A stretch of 64,000 bases of DNA from Mantis religiosa (GCA_030765055.1 CM060958.1:85073124-85137123), one strand, 5' to 3'; positions 11,783 to 24,054 are shown, counted from the stretch's first letter. The notes: a model not told the origin generated them from the sequence alone. Program-made: numbers and translations.

Positions 11783-14182
11783 ATAAATACTATCCCCGAT
11801 TATGAAGTAATAATAAACATATCATATGATGGAAAATTACAAGAAAAAAGAAGAAAAATTGCAGCGGACATAAGATTTATAAATTTATGTATCAAGAAAA
11901 AAGTAGTACCTAATTTCGTAAGAAAAGTAGTAAAATTTGATAAAAATAGTAGACAACAAAAAGCAGCAGAGAGAAAAGTATTAATTGTAGAAAAGAATAA
12001 ACACTATAGAAATAAAAACACGCTAGAAATAAAATTGTACAATTTGCATAAAAAACTTACCAAACAATTAGGAAGTATATTTTGGGAAAATTTTGAAAAC
12101 AATTTATTAGCATATCTTAATAGAAAAATGAAGACAAAAACAGCAAAGTTAAAGAATAAATTAAAAAATTTATGCCAGAAAGTAGGCACTTTTAAAAAGA
12201 TAAATCAAAAAGACAAACATAACCTAAAAGATCATCTAAGCAATGTGGTAAACCTATCAAACCAAAATTTTACAAAAACAGAACTGAATATGCTGAATCT
12301 AGGTTTAAAGACATGTGTAGATTATTCCAACCAAATTGAAGATTACATTGCTGACATCCAAATTGCTACACAAACACTTAATGAAGAAAGTAAAAACACA
12401 GTAAAAAACAAATGCTCCAAAATAGTAGAAGAGATTAAAAATGAAAAGAAAAAGAATTTTAGTAACCAAATCATAAAAGCTCTTAAAAAGAAACCAGTTA
12501 TTTATACTAAAGCAGACAAGGGAAATAAACTAGTAATTCTGGAAAAAGAAGAATACACAAAGAGGATGGAAGATTTGTTAGAAGACAGTAATTACCAAAA
12601 AGTAGAAACTAATCCATTAAAGTACTGCATTGAAACCACAAATAAAACGCTAAAAGAGAGCAAAATAATCAACAAAAAAGAATTGCACAAAATTAAAGTA
12701 GATAACCCAACTTTACCAAGAGTATATGGGCTGCCAAAAATTCATAAAACAGGGAAAGGCATGAGACCTATTACTAGTAGCATAAATGCCCCCACATATA
12801 ATTTGGCCAAATGGTTACTAAGTAAATTTAATAGTTTTCCAAAATTTGAAAGTGCAAATTTAAGAAACTCTTTAGATTTAGTAGAAAAAATCAAAGATAT
12901 AAATTTGGACAAAAATGACAGACTGGTTTCATTTGATGTCACATCTTTATTTCCAAGCATACCAACAGAAAAATTGCAGACTGTGTTAAAAAAATGGCTA
13001 GCTACAATTGATATGGAAGCAATAGAAGCAGAAGAATATATTTCTCTAACAAAAATATGCATTGAACAAAACTTCTTTAGCTTTAATGGAAAACACTACA
13101 AGCAGAAATCAGGATTATCAATGGGCAATCCACTTTCACCTTTTTTGGCTAACTTATTTATTAGTGCATTTGAAACACAAATTAAAAAGTCCTTCCCATT
13201 GATCTTCAAGGTTTGGTATAGATAAGTTGACGACATCTTTGCAATTGTACCAAGTAAACATTTAGATGATGCATTAAAATTACTCAATCTGCAAGAAAGG
13301 ACTATCAAATTCACAATAGAAAAGGAAATCAATGGACAACTACCTTTCTTGGATCTAAATATCATCAGGAATGATACAAAAATAAAATTTGGAATTTACA
13401 GGAAGCCAACACATTCAGAAAATTATATAAAAAATAATAGCCACAACCCAATTACACATAAACATGCAATAATAAACAGCCTTACACACAGACTAGTCAA
13501 CATACCCATGGAAAAAGAAGAATATTTCAAGGAACAAAAAGCAATAATACACATAGCAGAAGAAAACGGATACAACAAAAGTTTGGTGTTGAAGAATATT
13601 AGAAAATCTAAACTAAAGAAAACCATTAAGGAAGCAACCACATTTATTAAAGAAAAAGAAAGCAACAGCATATTCAGTTCATTCACATATCATCCAAAAA
13701 CATTTAATAAATTTAAAAAGATATTCAAGGAACAAAATATCATCTTGGCACCTACTAATAGATACTCAATTTTAAAATTACTAAATTCAAAAACAAAAGA
13801 TGAAATTCCTTCAGGTAACAAATCTGGAATATACCAAATAAATTGCAAGAATTGTGAAAAATGCTACATAGGTCAAACAAAAAGAAATTTAAAAACCAGA
13901 GTCAAAGAACACTTTAGAAACATCAGATTGAAACAAGAAGACAAGTCAGCAGTAGCATTTCATTTTTGGAATGAAAACCATGACATTGATCCAAATCCAA
14001 AATTATTAAAAGGAGTGATAAACCAAAATAGATTGACAACATGGGAGAACATATTCATCTGGAAAAATAAGGATCGCGTAATGAACTTTGAAATCCTGCC
14101 AGCAGATAATTTGACAAAAAAGTTCATAGTTCCACCACCAGAGAGAGCAGATAACAACAGTTGCCAGTTGGGAAGAGATTGA
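11783..14182 (+). pseudogene. PLE reverse transcriptase-GIY-YIG ORF, one stop codon
   Basis: One frame of about 800 codons broken only by TAA at 13223-13225. The N-terminal part is Lys/Glu-rich. RT landmarks in order are Thr-Lys-Ala-Asp-Lys-Gly-Asn (about 12512), Tyr-Gly-Leu-Pro-Lys-Ile-His-Lys (about 12724), Phe-Asp-Val-Thr-Ser-Leu-Phe (motif A, about 12931), Gly-Leu-Ser-Met-Gly-Asn-Pro-Leu-Ser-Pro (motif B, about 13112), motif C and Phe-Gly-Ile-Tyr-Arg-Lys-Pro. The stop replaces the Tyr of the motif C Tyr-Val-Asp-Asp box. GIY-YIG follows: Ser-Gly-Ile-Tyr-Gln (about 13825), Cys-Tyr-Ile-Gly-Gln-Thr-Lys (about 13861), catalytic Arg and Glu downstream. The natural start is unclear; 12035 is only a TTG. 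Two bases fewer than the copy at 31.9 kb near 14135 shift the last codons, and the terminal TGA falls in the ribozyme core. Confidence 0.85.
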
Positions 14183-14216
14183 AAATGGAGGCCAGGGCCT
14201 TTGAAACTAGTCTCTC
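14175..14216 (+). ncRNA. Hammerhead-like motif, U3/A8 variant (family 4)
   Basis: Layout: GAGA (stem I), TTGAAAA in the CUGANGA position, TGGAGGCC/GGCCTTT hairpin (stem II), GAAA, palindromic ACTAGT (stem III), C17, then TCTC pairing with GAGA. Relative to the consensus, C3 is U and G8 is A, which would form U-A in place of the C-G core pair. All other core positions fit. Activity is unknown. Confidence 0.6.
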
Positions 14217-14279
14217 ATAAATATATGAAAAAGTAAGTGACGAGTGTCAATAAACCAACCACAAATAATTTTTATATAT

Positions 14280-14810
14280 GATGGCTCATTTTCTGCAGAT
14301 ACAGTTCTTCAGGCTAAGAGGAAATGAACTGTTTCCTCTTTCTCGAATTTAACAAAAACTTTGGCTTTTTCAAAATAATTCTTTTAGACTATCATGTCAA
14401 TACATTACATTACAGTTCTGAGTAATTACAAATATATGTATACACATACATATCAACCAATAATAATGATCATTACAGTATTTACATTGTGATTTATCAT
14501 TTAAGCTAAAAAATATAGGTGTTTTAAGGTTGTGTTAGAGACATTACTCCCTACCTTCCTCGTGGATTACGTTTCCCAAAGTTTAAATTTTTGTCTTAGC
14601 ACAAGTGGTATCTTATTAGAGGTGAATTTACTTGCACTCGTCGCAACCTACTTGAGGGTAATGCAATATCACAACGTCACAGGACTCCAGTTGATTGCTG
14701 GCCTGTTAGCATTTAAGGACAAAAGTCATCCCATTTGAAAGTCACAGTAGTTAATCATTGAGTCAATTTAACACATCACTTATTTAACAAGAACAAATAA
14801 ATACATCAGG
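14280..14810. other. METTL3 intron, no feature recognised
   Basis: AT-rich spacer between two PLE remnants. Confidence 0.35.
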
Positions 14811-14814
14811 AACA

Positions 14815-15120
14815 TTAAGCAAAAAAGGAAGACAAATCAGCAATAACTTGACATTGGAGAGACCAAACAACTTACCATAAACAGAGATCTAATAATACTA
14901 TAAAAACATTTCAAGAAAAACAGAATTCACAGTTTGGGAAAACATTTATATTTGGAGAAAAAGAAAAAATGTATTCAAATTTGAAATTCCTTAAATTGAC
15001 ATGCTTATGTAGTAACCAGAGACAGCTCAACTACCATTAAAGATGCAGACAGTCGACTCACAACTGAGGATGGGAGCAATTATCTACTGAAACATGTTTT
15101 CTTTATTAAATAAGTAAGCA
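14815..15120 (+). mobile_element. PLE 3' relic (family 10)
   Basis: Broken frames show the PLE C-terminal pattern Lys-Ser-Ala-Ile (about 14835), Phe-Gly-Lys-Thr-Phe-Ile-Phe-Gly-Glu-Lys (about 14935, aligning with the Trp-Glu-x-Ile-Phe-Ile-x-Lys box of better copies). It then ends Thr-Thr-Glu-Asp-Gly at a hammerhead motif. 5'-truncated, no intact domain. Confidence 0.6.
15058..15105 (+). ncRNA. Hammerhead-like motif, canonical core, eroded stem II
   Basis: CTGAGGA at 15064-15070, GAAAC at 15089-15093 and palindromic ACATGT stem III are intact. Stem II (GGGAG...TCTAC) pairs poorly. Same reading phase as the other families (ACT GAG GAT). Confidence 0.45.
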
Positions 15121-15124
15121 TACA

Positions 15125-17365
15125 GTGTCAATATTGACTCAATAATTAATTAAATTAAAGGGAGATACCGGTTTGCATAAATCTTTGTTGTTTTTATATG
15201 AAATTCTAAGTAAATAGTTATAAATTAGTGAATGCCAAAACAAATTAGATGTATAATTTTATGCTTCATTGTATCATAGTCCTTACACACTGAAATTATA
15301 CGTATTATATTCAGTAATAAAAGAGACTAAACCAATTGATTAAAAATAATATAACATATGAAGAAGACTTATATAACTAAAATCTATAAAATTTGGTTCA
15401 ACATGTGAACATTTTCAATGTTTTGTTGCTTACACTTTTATTACACTTAACCCAAAAATGTCATAATTCAAGGCCTAAACTGCCAAGAATATGAACATAG
15501 TAAAAACCACTTACATAAGACTTAGGGCTGCATGAAATGACTTCCGTTCTTTTAATAAATGTCCTCTAATGTAAGTCACATTGGACGATGAGAAAAATGG
15601 GTGAAATGATGTTCAAATGAGTCCAGGATGCACAGAGCTTAAGAGTTAACCAACATTCATCGTTGAGGATAACAGAAAACCTTATATTGACCGAATTTGT
15701 ACTTGGGACCTCTTTAATGTGAGGCAGACATGCTGCTACCATGCTACAGAGGCAGGCATGAAATGCATAATCTAGCAAAATGCCAAATCTAACAAAACAT
15801 CTAAAGGCCCCCAGTCTACACAAACTATAAAGTACAGCATACTGCAAATTACCAAGGTTGTCTCATAAATAATTTCCTCAGAATTCAATACAACAAACAA
15901 GGACTGCAACAAGAAATTTACTCTAGCTACAAAAATCTAGGTTTTTATTCAAATTAGTTTTTGAATAAACTTCAAAACCTTATGTAGTCTGCATCAGTTA
16001 TTCCTATGCTAATATTGTGTAACAATATTACATATATACTGTTGCTAGAATGGAACAGCTACCATTATAGTGTAGCCAAGGTACACTCATTACTTGAAAG
16101 AGCCGAGCTAAGATACTGTGTAAATTACCACATCCTTTTTCTTTGGAGAGTCTTTACCAAGGCAGCAGTTTGGAAGCTCACAAGCAACTGTTGTCATGAA
16201 CTGCAGCATAGTTGGATTTTCGCTTATTAGTTAGCATCACAGCTGTACACAACATGTGATGTGCAAATAGAGTATGACAGTGATTCATTTTCATTTTTGC
16301 CATGAATGTAGAAAGACATAGCAACCATCAATTCATTGTAACTTACATATCATCCATCACCAGAGAATAGTCAGGCATCATAATCCACATGTAGCTATAA
16401 GGGAGTATTCATGTATGGTAGTGGTAGGACAGCAAGAGAGGAAGCCAGCCTAATATTTGGAGTTGGAATAATTGTTGACGGATGAGAAGAACACGGAGAC
16501 AAGTATTCAACCCGTTCAACCATGAAATGGCGGTGGAGCGACATGGTTATGGTTGAGGCAAATCTATCTACCCAGTAGGCAACGGTGTCTGCAGCATCAA
16601 AATATAAATGATAAAGTAAAAGATTTGGTATAAGTAAATTTAGACAGTCATGATTCGCAGGAATACTAAAACCAAGATTTCATGCTGACTGTGGGATATT
16701 CAGGATTTTATGAATTGTTATTTTAAATTGTCAAAGAATTTTATTGTTGGTGTTTAAAGGTTTTCAAGAAATGGGACCTGAAAATTGGGATTTTATAAGT
16801 AACTCAACATGTCTATAACTTCATTGTTAGCTCGCATGTAAAGTAAATGGTAGTCTGAAATGAGTTATTATATAGTTTGTTATTGGGTTATTCATGGTTA
16901 AAAGTGCCAAGTTATGATGTGTATTTGAGGGAGCATGAGCAGATGTGGCATGTGAGTTATATTAAGATAAGGGAAAGAGTCTCACCATTGAAAGCTTAAT
17001 TAATGTCCTGACAGATAAGTTTTTTATTAATGTGCCATTTATTGTTAAAGTTATGAATGTTAATGATCAATTATTGCCGAAGCACTCATGTTAGTACTAT
17101 CTTCTTGCTGTTATTAATAAATAGTTTCAAATTATTGAACCTGGATCACTATACACCACCAAACCACCCAGTAGTTTTCACAATGCACTCCATCAGGTTA
17201 AAAATACAAAGTAAAACATGGTAGTGTATGGACGTCTACACCATACTAGTTAACACCATGTCACAATTGTAAAACAGACTTATCTTCTGATGATAATAGC
17301 TTAGCTAGCAAGCTGATAGATGAATCTGACTCCTGATATCAGTAATAATTTCACTATTAACACAT
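15125..17365. other. METTL3 intron, no gene recognised
   Basis: A 93-codon minus-strand frame at 15566-15847 has no domain I recognise. The rest is AT-rich with no repeat structure visible by eye. Confidence 0.35.
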
Positions 17366-17426
17366 TAAATCAAGCACAAAAGTGAATCGAGAAGATATTG
17401 ACACACTGCTTCACTCACACTGTTTT

Positions 17427-17473
17427 TTCACAGGACATGTTTCAAGAGATTTTGCTCTTATCATCAGCTGGAA
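17427..17473 (-). ncRNA. Hammerhead ribozyme motif (family 1, minus arm)
   Basis: On the minus strand: CAG (stem I), CTGATGA (17467-17461), TAAGAGC hairpin with ATCTCTT (one change weakens stem II), GAAA, ACATGT, C17, CTG. A bulged T and GAA extend stem I against TTC. All core bases match the consensus. Confidence 0.7.
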
Positions 17474-17519
17474 CTTGACTAGTGCAAATTGTAGTGGTTT
17501 CCTCTTTCTCCATATTGTC

Positions 17520-18122
17520 GATAGATGGCATGATGTACTTGTCAAAGATGTCCGGTGGTGGAGTTTCAAAATTCATGACTCTATGACGATTTTTGTTAAT
17601 GAAGATTTTGTTTCCATATGGAAAGGTCTATAGGGTGATTAACGTATTTTATTAAAGATGTTTCCAAGTTGATGTCATGTCTAGTATTCAAAAAATGAAA
17701 AGCCACTGCTGATTTTTCTGTTTCACCAATTTTAATGTTTCTTATATGTTCTTTAGTTCTGATGTCAATATTTCTTTTTGTGTTTCCTATATAAATTTTA
17801 GGGCAAGTTTCACATTGGATTTCGTAGATTCCTAGTTTTTCTTTGGTGGTAATTGAATTTTTGGGGGGCATTTTAACAAATTTCTGATATTAAATCTATT
17901 TTAAGGTGCAAGAATTATGTTGTGTTTTGAGAAGATTTTTTGGAATTTATTATGGGCTGATGGCTGGAAGGTAAATTTCTTAAAAATGTTTTTCTCTTTT
18001 GCTCCTATAGGTTCTAGGGTGGTGGTTTCTTTTATTTTCTTAGCCTTGCTGAGTTTGTTAACTGTTTTGTCCACTAAATTTGGGTTGAAACCGTTGGACA
18101 TAGCTATTTTAATTTTACTCAC
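17520..18122 (-). pseudogene. PLE GIY-YIG endonuclease arm, frameshifted
   Basis: Two minus-strand frames (18122-17901 and 17871-17596) give the linker Lys-Glu-Thr-Thr-Thr-Leu-Glu, then Leu-Gly-Ile-Tyr-Glu-Ile and Lys-Ile-Tyr-Ile-Gly-Asn-Thr-Lys. Next come Arg-Thr-Lys-Glu-His and Lys-Ser-Ala-Val-Ala-Phe-His-Phe. These match a PLE C-terminus: nicking endonuclease GIY-YIG with its downstream Arg/Glu. No RT catalytic motifs remain in this arm. Confidence 0.75.
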
Positions 18123-18128
18123 TTTTGG

Positions 18129-18950
18129 TATTTACAGGAAACTGACACATACAGACAATCACACTGAGAACAACGGTTTCAACCCAAACAACACCAACAT
18201 GCCATTTTCAACAGTTTAATCGTTTGGATGATCAACCTTCCACTAAACAGAGAAGATTATCAAGAAGAATACCTACACATAAAAAAATAGCTATGTCCAA
18301 TGGTTTGAACCCAAATTTAGTGGACAAAACAGGTAACAGACTCAACAAGGCTAAGAAAATAAAAGAAACCACCACCCTGGAACCAACAGGAGCAAAAGAG
18401 AAATTTTTTTTTAAAAAAATTTACCTTACATCCATCAGCCCATAATAAATTCCAAAAAATCTTCTCAAAACACAACATAATTCTTGCACCTCAAAATAGA
18501 TTTAATATCAGAAATTTGTTAAAAGGCCCCCCCAAAAATTCAATTACCACCAAAGAAAAACCAGGAATCTACGAAATCAAATGTGAAACTTGCCCTAAAA
18601 TTTATATAGGAAAAACAAAAAGAAAAATTGACATCAGAACTAAAGAACATATAAGAAACATTAAAAATGGTGAAACAGAAAAATCAGCAGTGTCTTTTCA
18701 TTTTTTGAATACTAGACATGACATGAACTTTGAAACATCTTTAATACGTTAGTCACCCCATAGACCTTTCCGTATGGGAAAAAATCTTCATTAACAAAAA
18801 TCGTCATAGAGTCATGAATTTTGAAACTCCACCACCAGACATCTTTTACGAGTGCATCATGCCATCTATTGACGATACGGAGAAAGAGGAAACCACTACA
18901 ATTTCCACTAGTCGAGTTCCAGCTGATGATAAGAGCAAAAGCTCTTGAAA
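18129..18950 (+). pseudogene. PLE 3' RT/GIY-YIG arm, broken
   Basis: Plus-strand frames at 18135-18219, 18224-18445 and 18516-18752 give Phe-Gly-Ile-Tyr-Arg-Lys, Lys-Glu-Thr-Thr-Thr-Leu-Glu and Pro-Gly-Ile-Tyr-Glu-Ile. They continue with Lys-Ile-Tyr-Ile-Gly-Lys-Thr-Lys and Lys-Glu-His. Frameshifts and a stop (18750) break it. The frame downstream ends Val-Pro-Ala-Asp-Asp-Lys-Ser-Lys-Ser-Ser-stop inside the ribozyme. Confidence 0.75.
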
Positions 18951-18963
18951 CATGTCCTGTGAA
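18917..18963 (+). ncRNA. Hammerhead ribozyme motif (family 1, plus arm)
   Basis: Cleanest ribozyme of the window. CAG at 18920-18922, CTGATGA at 18923-18929, stem II AAGAGC-AAAA-GCTCTT, GAAA at 18947-18950, ACATGT stem III, C17 at 18956, then CTG pairing with CAG. After a bulged T, GAA pairs with TTC (18917-18919). The ORF stop TGA overlaps GAAA. Confidence 0.8.
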
Positions 18964-19012
18964 AATACAGTGTGAGTGAAGCAGTGTGTCAATATCTTCT
19001 CAATTCACTTTT

Positions 19013-19773
19013 GTGCTAAGTTGTGCTTCACTGTCTTGATACCGTCCCTGTTAGGCATAACATTGTCATAATAACCCCGAAAATCTTATATGCATAATTA
19101 AGAGCGAATAGATACCACAATATGAATTAAACAAAGTTATAATAAATATAGAGGATAATGATTAAATATACAAGTGCAGATACTAAACAGGCAATCCCAT
19201 ATATATTATTGAAAGCAGGAGACCCCAACGTGTCATGAGAACGAGGAACATGTACACTTTCCCCTCACAGGTAGTTGCTTTGTGTTCCTAGCCGACAAAG
19301 GTGCCATTGTCCAAGGATAGACCCTCGGCGCCAGCCCATGTCTTGGCCTGCATATGATACGTGACGAGAGAATAGACTCTGGAATTTAAGATACACATTT
19401 GCAAACATGCTTATGCATTAATTAGCTTGACTGTGGGAAAGAGAAATTCGCGTGAAATACATACTAGAAATTGCTATTAAATTCAAGAGTAGGGATGAAA
19501 CACAACCTATAAGGGACAAGCAACAGGTCACATGACCCCTAAAGTGTCCAAAATTCGGCGAAAGGAAGGGAAAATTTGTGCAATGGCGACGTTCGATGTT
19601 TGCTAGGAAAAACACTCTGTTTCGGCGTGTGAAAGAGGCAACAAGTACAGAAATTTCATCAGAGTCCGCGTTCGTGGATGGACGGAGTAACTCACATTAA
19701 GTGGTTATCGAACACCCTGTGTTAGCGAATGAGAGAAACTGCACTCGTTACGTCATTAAGATTTCACCAAACT
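19013..19773. other. METTL3 intron, no feature recognised
   Basis: Locally more GC-rich (about 19220-19380 and 19560-19720) than the surroundings, but without an ORF or repeat I can name. Confidence 0.35.
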
Positions 19774-19785
19774 CCGTTTTTTTTT

Positions 19786-20055
19786 ATATCAAGATTTAAC
19801 TGTATTGGAACACCACAGTGAAGCGAAAAATTATTAATTTTTAGATGAGTCGTATTTATTACACATCTGCTTCACTTTCGTACCTAATTTGAGGACATGT
19901 TTCACAAATCATCGTTTGCATTTACGGCTCTTATGCTCCATAAGAGTCGCATAAGAGCCGTAGATGCAAACGATGATTTGCGAAACATGTCCTCAAAATA
20001 GGTACGAAAGTGAAGCAGATGTGTAATAAATACGACTCATCTAAAAATTAATAAT
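19786..20055. mobile_element. PLE inverted-tail hairpin (family 2)
   Basis: Near-perfect palindrome of two family-2 tails meeting near 19940. Flanks CCGTTTTTTTTT (19774-19785) and CCATTTTTTTTT (20056-20067) make a 12-bp target duplication with one mismatch. The left arm is 44 nt longer, reaching the GATTTAACTGTATTGG outer end. No coding sequence beyond the last ORF codons. Confidence 0.8.
19955..19994 (+). ncRNA. Degenerate hammerhead-like motif (family 2)
   Basis: GAG, CCGTAGA in place of CUGANGA, stem II GCAAA-CGATGA-TTTGC, GAAA, ACATGT, C, CTC. Stem I, II and III are retained but core positions 4 and 6 differ, so cleavage is doubtful. A mirror copy lies at 19891-19930 on the minus strand. 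Confidence 0.5.
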
Positions 20056-20067
20056 CCATTTTTTTTT

Positions 20068-22570
20068 GTTTAATAATCCTCCGGAAATACTATGTTGTGC
20101 GAAGTAATTCACTACCGACGTTCAGGAACAACGCGTACACAGATACATATAAGTCGTGTCATGCGCACAGCAACGGGAAAATCTCAAACCTCGCGCCTAT
20201 GTGCGAATAACATCGTCAACAGTGGCGAGTGGAGAGGACTAATTGTAACAATAAACTTGACATTCAAAGGTCGTGGTGTCTTCTATGTGATAATACCCAC
20301 ACACTGTCAGGACACACCCACTCCCTGGAACTCAAAAGCGAGTATTCATGCAGATATACCCTGAGAAAAAAACCCGACCTGTTGGAATCCTCCCATCCGT
20401 AGTCCTCACCTATCACATATCCCATCTTATGAGGTGTTGAGTGCCGGGAGGGCTCAACGAGGTGCTTAACGGGCAAGGACCGCCTCAGTCTCTACGCTTC
20501 TTTCAATTTTATACTTTGACATTAAATCAAGTTTGTCTGTGCTAATAAAAAGCTTGAACTACACAAAGATCATTTTATCTCAAGATTCTGTGGCCAGCTG
20601 TATAAATATCTTGGCTATCTAGTTTTTACCGCGTCATGTTAGATAAAATCAACATTTCAACCATCCTGTCTTGATTGTCTTCAAAGGAAAAACAGTGCTA
20701 CTTGCTGAGGCAAGTCAGCTTTTTGCAGAGGCAGGCAGGTAGAGGTGATCTCTGATTTGCTAGATGTTCTATACAGTGTGATGTAACTGCAATAGAGTCA
20801 TTGCAATGTAGCACAGATTATCAGGGCTATTCTATTACTTCTGGTTCAAGCTAAACCCCTTGTTAAAGCCACTAACCACTGGCTATGCACCATTTGTTAT
20901 TCTGTAACATTGTAACCACGACAACATCTTGTTGAGAGGAAGAAAGTTATGCTTAAGGATAACAAGAGGCGAGACCATGTTGTTAGCACCAGCAATACTA
21001 CTTTTTCCTTGCTGAAAATTGATTTAGAGCATAAAGGAACAAAGAACACTGCAGGAGACGGATAACCTTATGTTATTTGCACATCGTAAAGTGAAACCAT
21101 AAATTAGTGTGTGTGAAAATAACGAAAAGTGTATGCTTACACGAGAAATATGTAAAGAGTTTCCTAACCTAACATTTGACCTTTTTGTCATTTACATGAT
21201 AGTAAAGAACATCTCGAAGAAATGTTTGCTCTAAGATTCATTTCTCCATCAAAATTATCTTGTAATCAAGCATTTACATTTAATTTTCTACAGTACAGGT
21301 TCTGAAATGCTGGTTTGGGTCAGAAAGTCATACAAACTGTAACCTCCACTCTCTTTTAGCAGCCGATGCCAAAGTAAACAAGTATCCAAAATTAAAGCAG
21401 TTTCTTTCAAATTAAGTGCTAGAAGATGTTACAAAATGTTACATGCATGTTACAAAATCACCAGAACTCATATTTCATTTCAGTATTGATTATTATAAGA
21501 AATTACACTGTCCTGCAAAATATAACTTTTGTTCGCTGGTTTCTGAGCTGAGAGCTGATGTTAACTAATTTTGTGTGGTAAATTGAATCACTGTCCTTTT
21601 TTCTCTATCAAGTAAGGTTTTTTTGCAAATCACAAATAATTTGAAAGTAGTATTTTTATAAAAATTTTGCTTACAAAATGAATACAAAAAGAAAATTTCT
21701 GAGTAATAAATATATAGAAATACCTGTGTACCTATCTGTAAAATAAGGTGTGCAGTTACATTTCTTTGACCGGAAAGTCTGTTGAGCTGATTTACATTTA
21801 AGTTGTGATTAAGGAACTTTGGTTTTCAAGTATTAACAGTAGCCCATTTGCAATGTTTCAGCCACGTGATATCTCCTGCCCATCTCCTTGATTTCTTGCT
21901 GAAATCATTCATCTCGTTCATCTCTGAGGGATCCAAAATTATCAAGAAAATAGTTTAGCTGAGAAATGTACTGAGAGTACATGTAGTGGAGCTTTAAACT
22001 CATATTTCGTCTGGAAGCTCATAGCTTTTGAGGTATATTTTTCATAATTTTTTCATATCACAGATTGTTTATAAGAAACTTATTGACTAGCTCTTTGAAA
22101 GCATACCATGGTTGTGGTTCTCTATCATTCGTGGTTCATCAAAACTGGGAAAGTGTCGCAGGACAGTGTTATTAAATGCAAAGCATTTCAAATATTTAGC
22201 AGTTACTTCATGTTTGCATTACTTTGCAACAATTGCTTAAACCCTAATCCTGGTAAAGTGAAACCATATATCTATGTGCTCAGTGTGAATATAACGTCAT
22301 ATCACTATAAGCTCGAGTGAAAGGATTTCCTAACCTAATCTCTGAGGAATTGTTAATTCCTAATGGAGAAATACATCTTTTATATGGTGCACAATTATCA
22401 AAATGTTTGTAAAATGGTATATTTTTTCAGCTAAATAGAAGCTATAAAAGGTAAAAGTTCACACTTAGGATGTACTAGAGCGTATACTTCCTTTCAATAC
22501 TGGTTGGATATTATTACAATGAAAATACGAAATCCAATTTTAATTATGCTACTAGTACTTTAAGAAGTAC
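20068..22570. other. METTL3 intron, no gene recognised
   Basis: About 20080-20520 is relatively GC-rich with no identifiable product. The remainder is AT-rich, and no transposon protein was found in six frames. Confidence 0.35.
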
Positions 22571-22582
22571 TAAGAATTTATT

Positions 22583-22980
22583 TTATCGAGATTTAACTGT
22601 ATTGGAACACCACAGTGAAGCGAAATAATTATTAATTTTTAGATGAGTCGTATTTATTACACATCTGCTTCACTTTCGTACAATACGGTACGAAATTAAG
22701 CAGATGTGTAATAAATACGACTCATCTAAAAATTAATAATTATTTCGCTTCACTGTGGTGTTCCAATACAGTTAAATCTCAATAAATTGAAGTGATGTCA
22801 AGTCAAGAGGAACACGCGAAAGTTAGATCCAGCCAATTTTAAAAACTGAACAACCTGGAGGTAAGAAAGTTCACATTTGAAAATTTCAACGAACATTTCG
22901 GCAAGAAGAAAGAAATAAAACAATATTTAGGTACGAAAGTGAAGCAGATGTGTAATAAATACGACTCATCTAAAAATTAA
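22583..22980. mobile_element. PLE family 2: compound inverted tails
   Basis: A 200-bp hairpin (22583-22790) of two outer tails is followed by about 135 bp of unique sequence and a third, plus-oriented tail fragment (22928-22980). The unit as a whole is flanked by the exact 12-bp repeat TAAGAATTTATT (22571-22582 and 22981-22992), so all three tails entered in one event. The inner ribozyme segment is absent. Confidence 0.75.
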
Positions 22981-23093
22981 TAAGAATTTATTTGTTGTAT
23001 TGCTTTGCAATAAATCATTGACATACCAAACATAGTTCATATAAGACGTCATTTACTCAAAATTATGTACTACCCTAAAATCAGCATCTTTTC

Positions 23094-23094
<1 letters not shown>

Positions 23095-23152
<58 letters not shown>
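23095..23152. repeat. (TA)n microsatellite
   Basis: About 29 uninterrupted TA units. Confidence 0.95.
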
Positions 23153-23153
<1 letters not shown>

Positions 23154-23697
23154 CAATCGTTATGTCAAATTACTAAATGGAATTACTTCTGCAATAATCA
23201 GTATATTTTGTATTGCTCTTCCGAAATCTTTGTAGCTCGCTTGCCTTCTAACTTGTTCTGTATAGAATGGACGTATCAAAGTGATTGCAATTGCAGTATT
23301 TGAACTGGTGCGCTGAGAGCAGTGGAAAAACAAAACATGCCTGCAAAGCGACGAGTTGCTCCAGGTACTTAACAATATGGTTGAGAAGATCCATTGTCAT
23401 AACAAGCATGGTTAAAATCAAGCATATGAAAACCCACCATACTTGTTCACGCTCAGTTGTTAGCCTTAACAATAATTGTTAGCAATATTCTTAACCAGAA
23501 GTTACAGAATAGTCCTGAATTGTAGTGTCAAAAACTACTCTTTTCTTTTTGTTTTCCATTTGGCCAACAACCAGAGTTTATTAACATACATCCCACTACT
23601 ATTGTTGAAATTTTGAGGTCAATGGCCAATTTCTAAGGCCTCTTTACCAACAACAAAAACCACCACCACTACAACAATGATGATAATGACGACAATT

Positions 23698-23729
<32 letters not shown>

Positions 23730-23753
23730 CATCATCATCATCATCATCATCAT
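23698..23753. repeat. (GAT)n-(ATC)n mirror block
   Basis: About ten GAT units pass directly into about nine ATC units, forming a self-complementary microsatellite that could fold into a hairpin. Confidence 0.9.
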
Positions 23754-24054
23754 CCTTCTCCTCATCTACCATTTAGGTAATTTAGGTAAGGTACCATGTT
23801 GAACCTTAAACTTAATTTTTCTCAATTCTTTTCTCCAAGAATTTTTCACTATTCAAAATGCTCCTTTGAATAAATTTTAAAATATTAGTTTAAAATGTTC
23901 AGGAGAATTTAAGGAATTACAGGTTTAAAAACTATTGTGTGTTATTAATTTTTAGACGAGTCGTATTTATTACACATCTGCTTCACTTTCGTACCTATTT
24001 TGAGGACATGTTTCGCAAATCATCGTTTGCATCTTCTGCTCTTATGCAACTAAA

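Larger units (their letters stand above)
11783..14275 (+). mobile_element. Near-complete Penelope-like element (family 4)
   Basis: The most complete PLE of the window: a long RT-GIY-YIG reading frame followed by a hammerhead-like motif (14175-14216) and the family tail AAGTAAGTGACGAGTGTCAATAAACCAAC. The tail recurs at 31960, 35280 and 35350. The 5' border is not defined: the frame is open from 11783, and no inverted tail or target duplication was found on that side. It lies in the sense of the + strand, antisense to METTL3, inside the last METTL3 intron. Confidence 0.8.
17371..19012. mobile_element. PLE inverted pair (family 1), two GIY-YIG arms
   Basis: The left arm (about 17371-18125) reads as a PLE on the minus strand, and the right arm (about 18126-19012) as the same PLE on the plus strand, joined head to head. 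Both arms carry a 3' RT part, GIY-YIG domain, hammerhead and the tail ending near CTTCTCAATTCACTTTTGTGCT. The right arm extends further 5' (Phe-Gly-Ile-Tyr-Arg-Lys, near 18125). No clean target duplication was found for this copy. Confidence 0.75.
22993..23932. other. METTL3 intron with two microsatellites
   Basis: No gene. Contains (TA)n and a GAT/ATC block listed separately. Confidence 0.4.

Noticed and set aside
15566..15847. 93-codon minus-strand frame as a gene
   Set aside because: No recognisable motif, no start context, no splice partners; may be chance.
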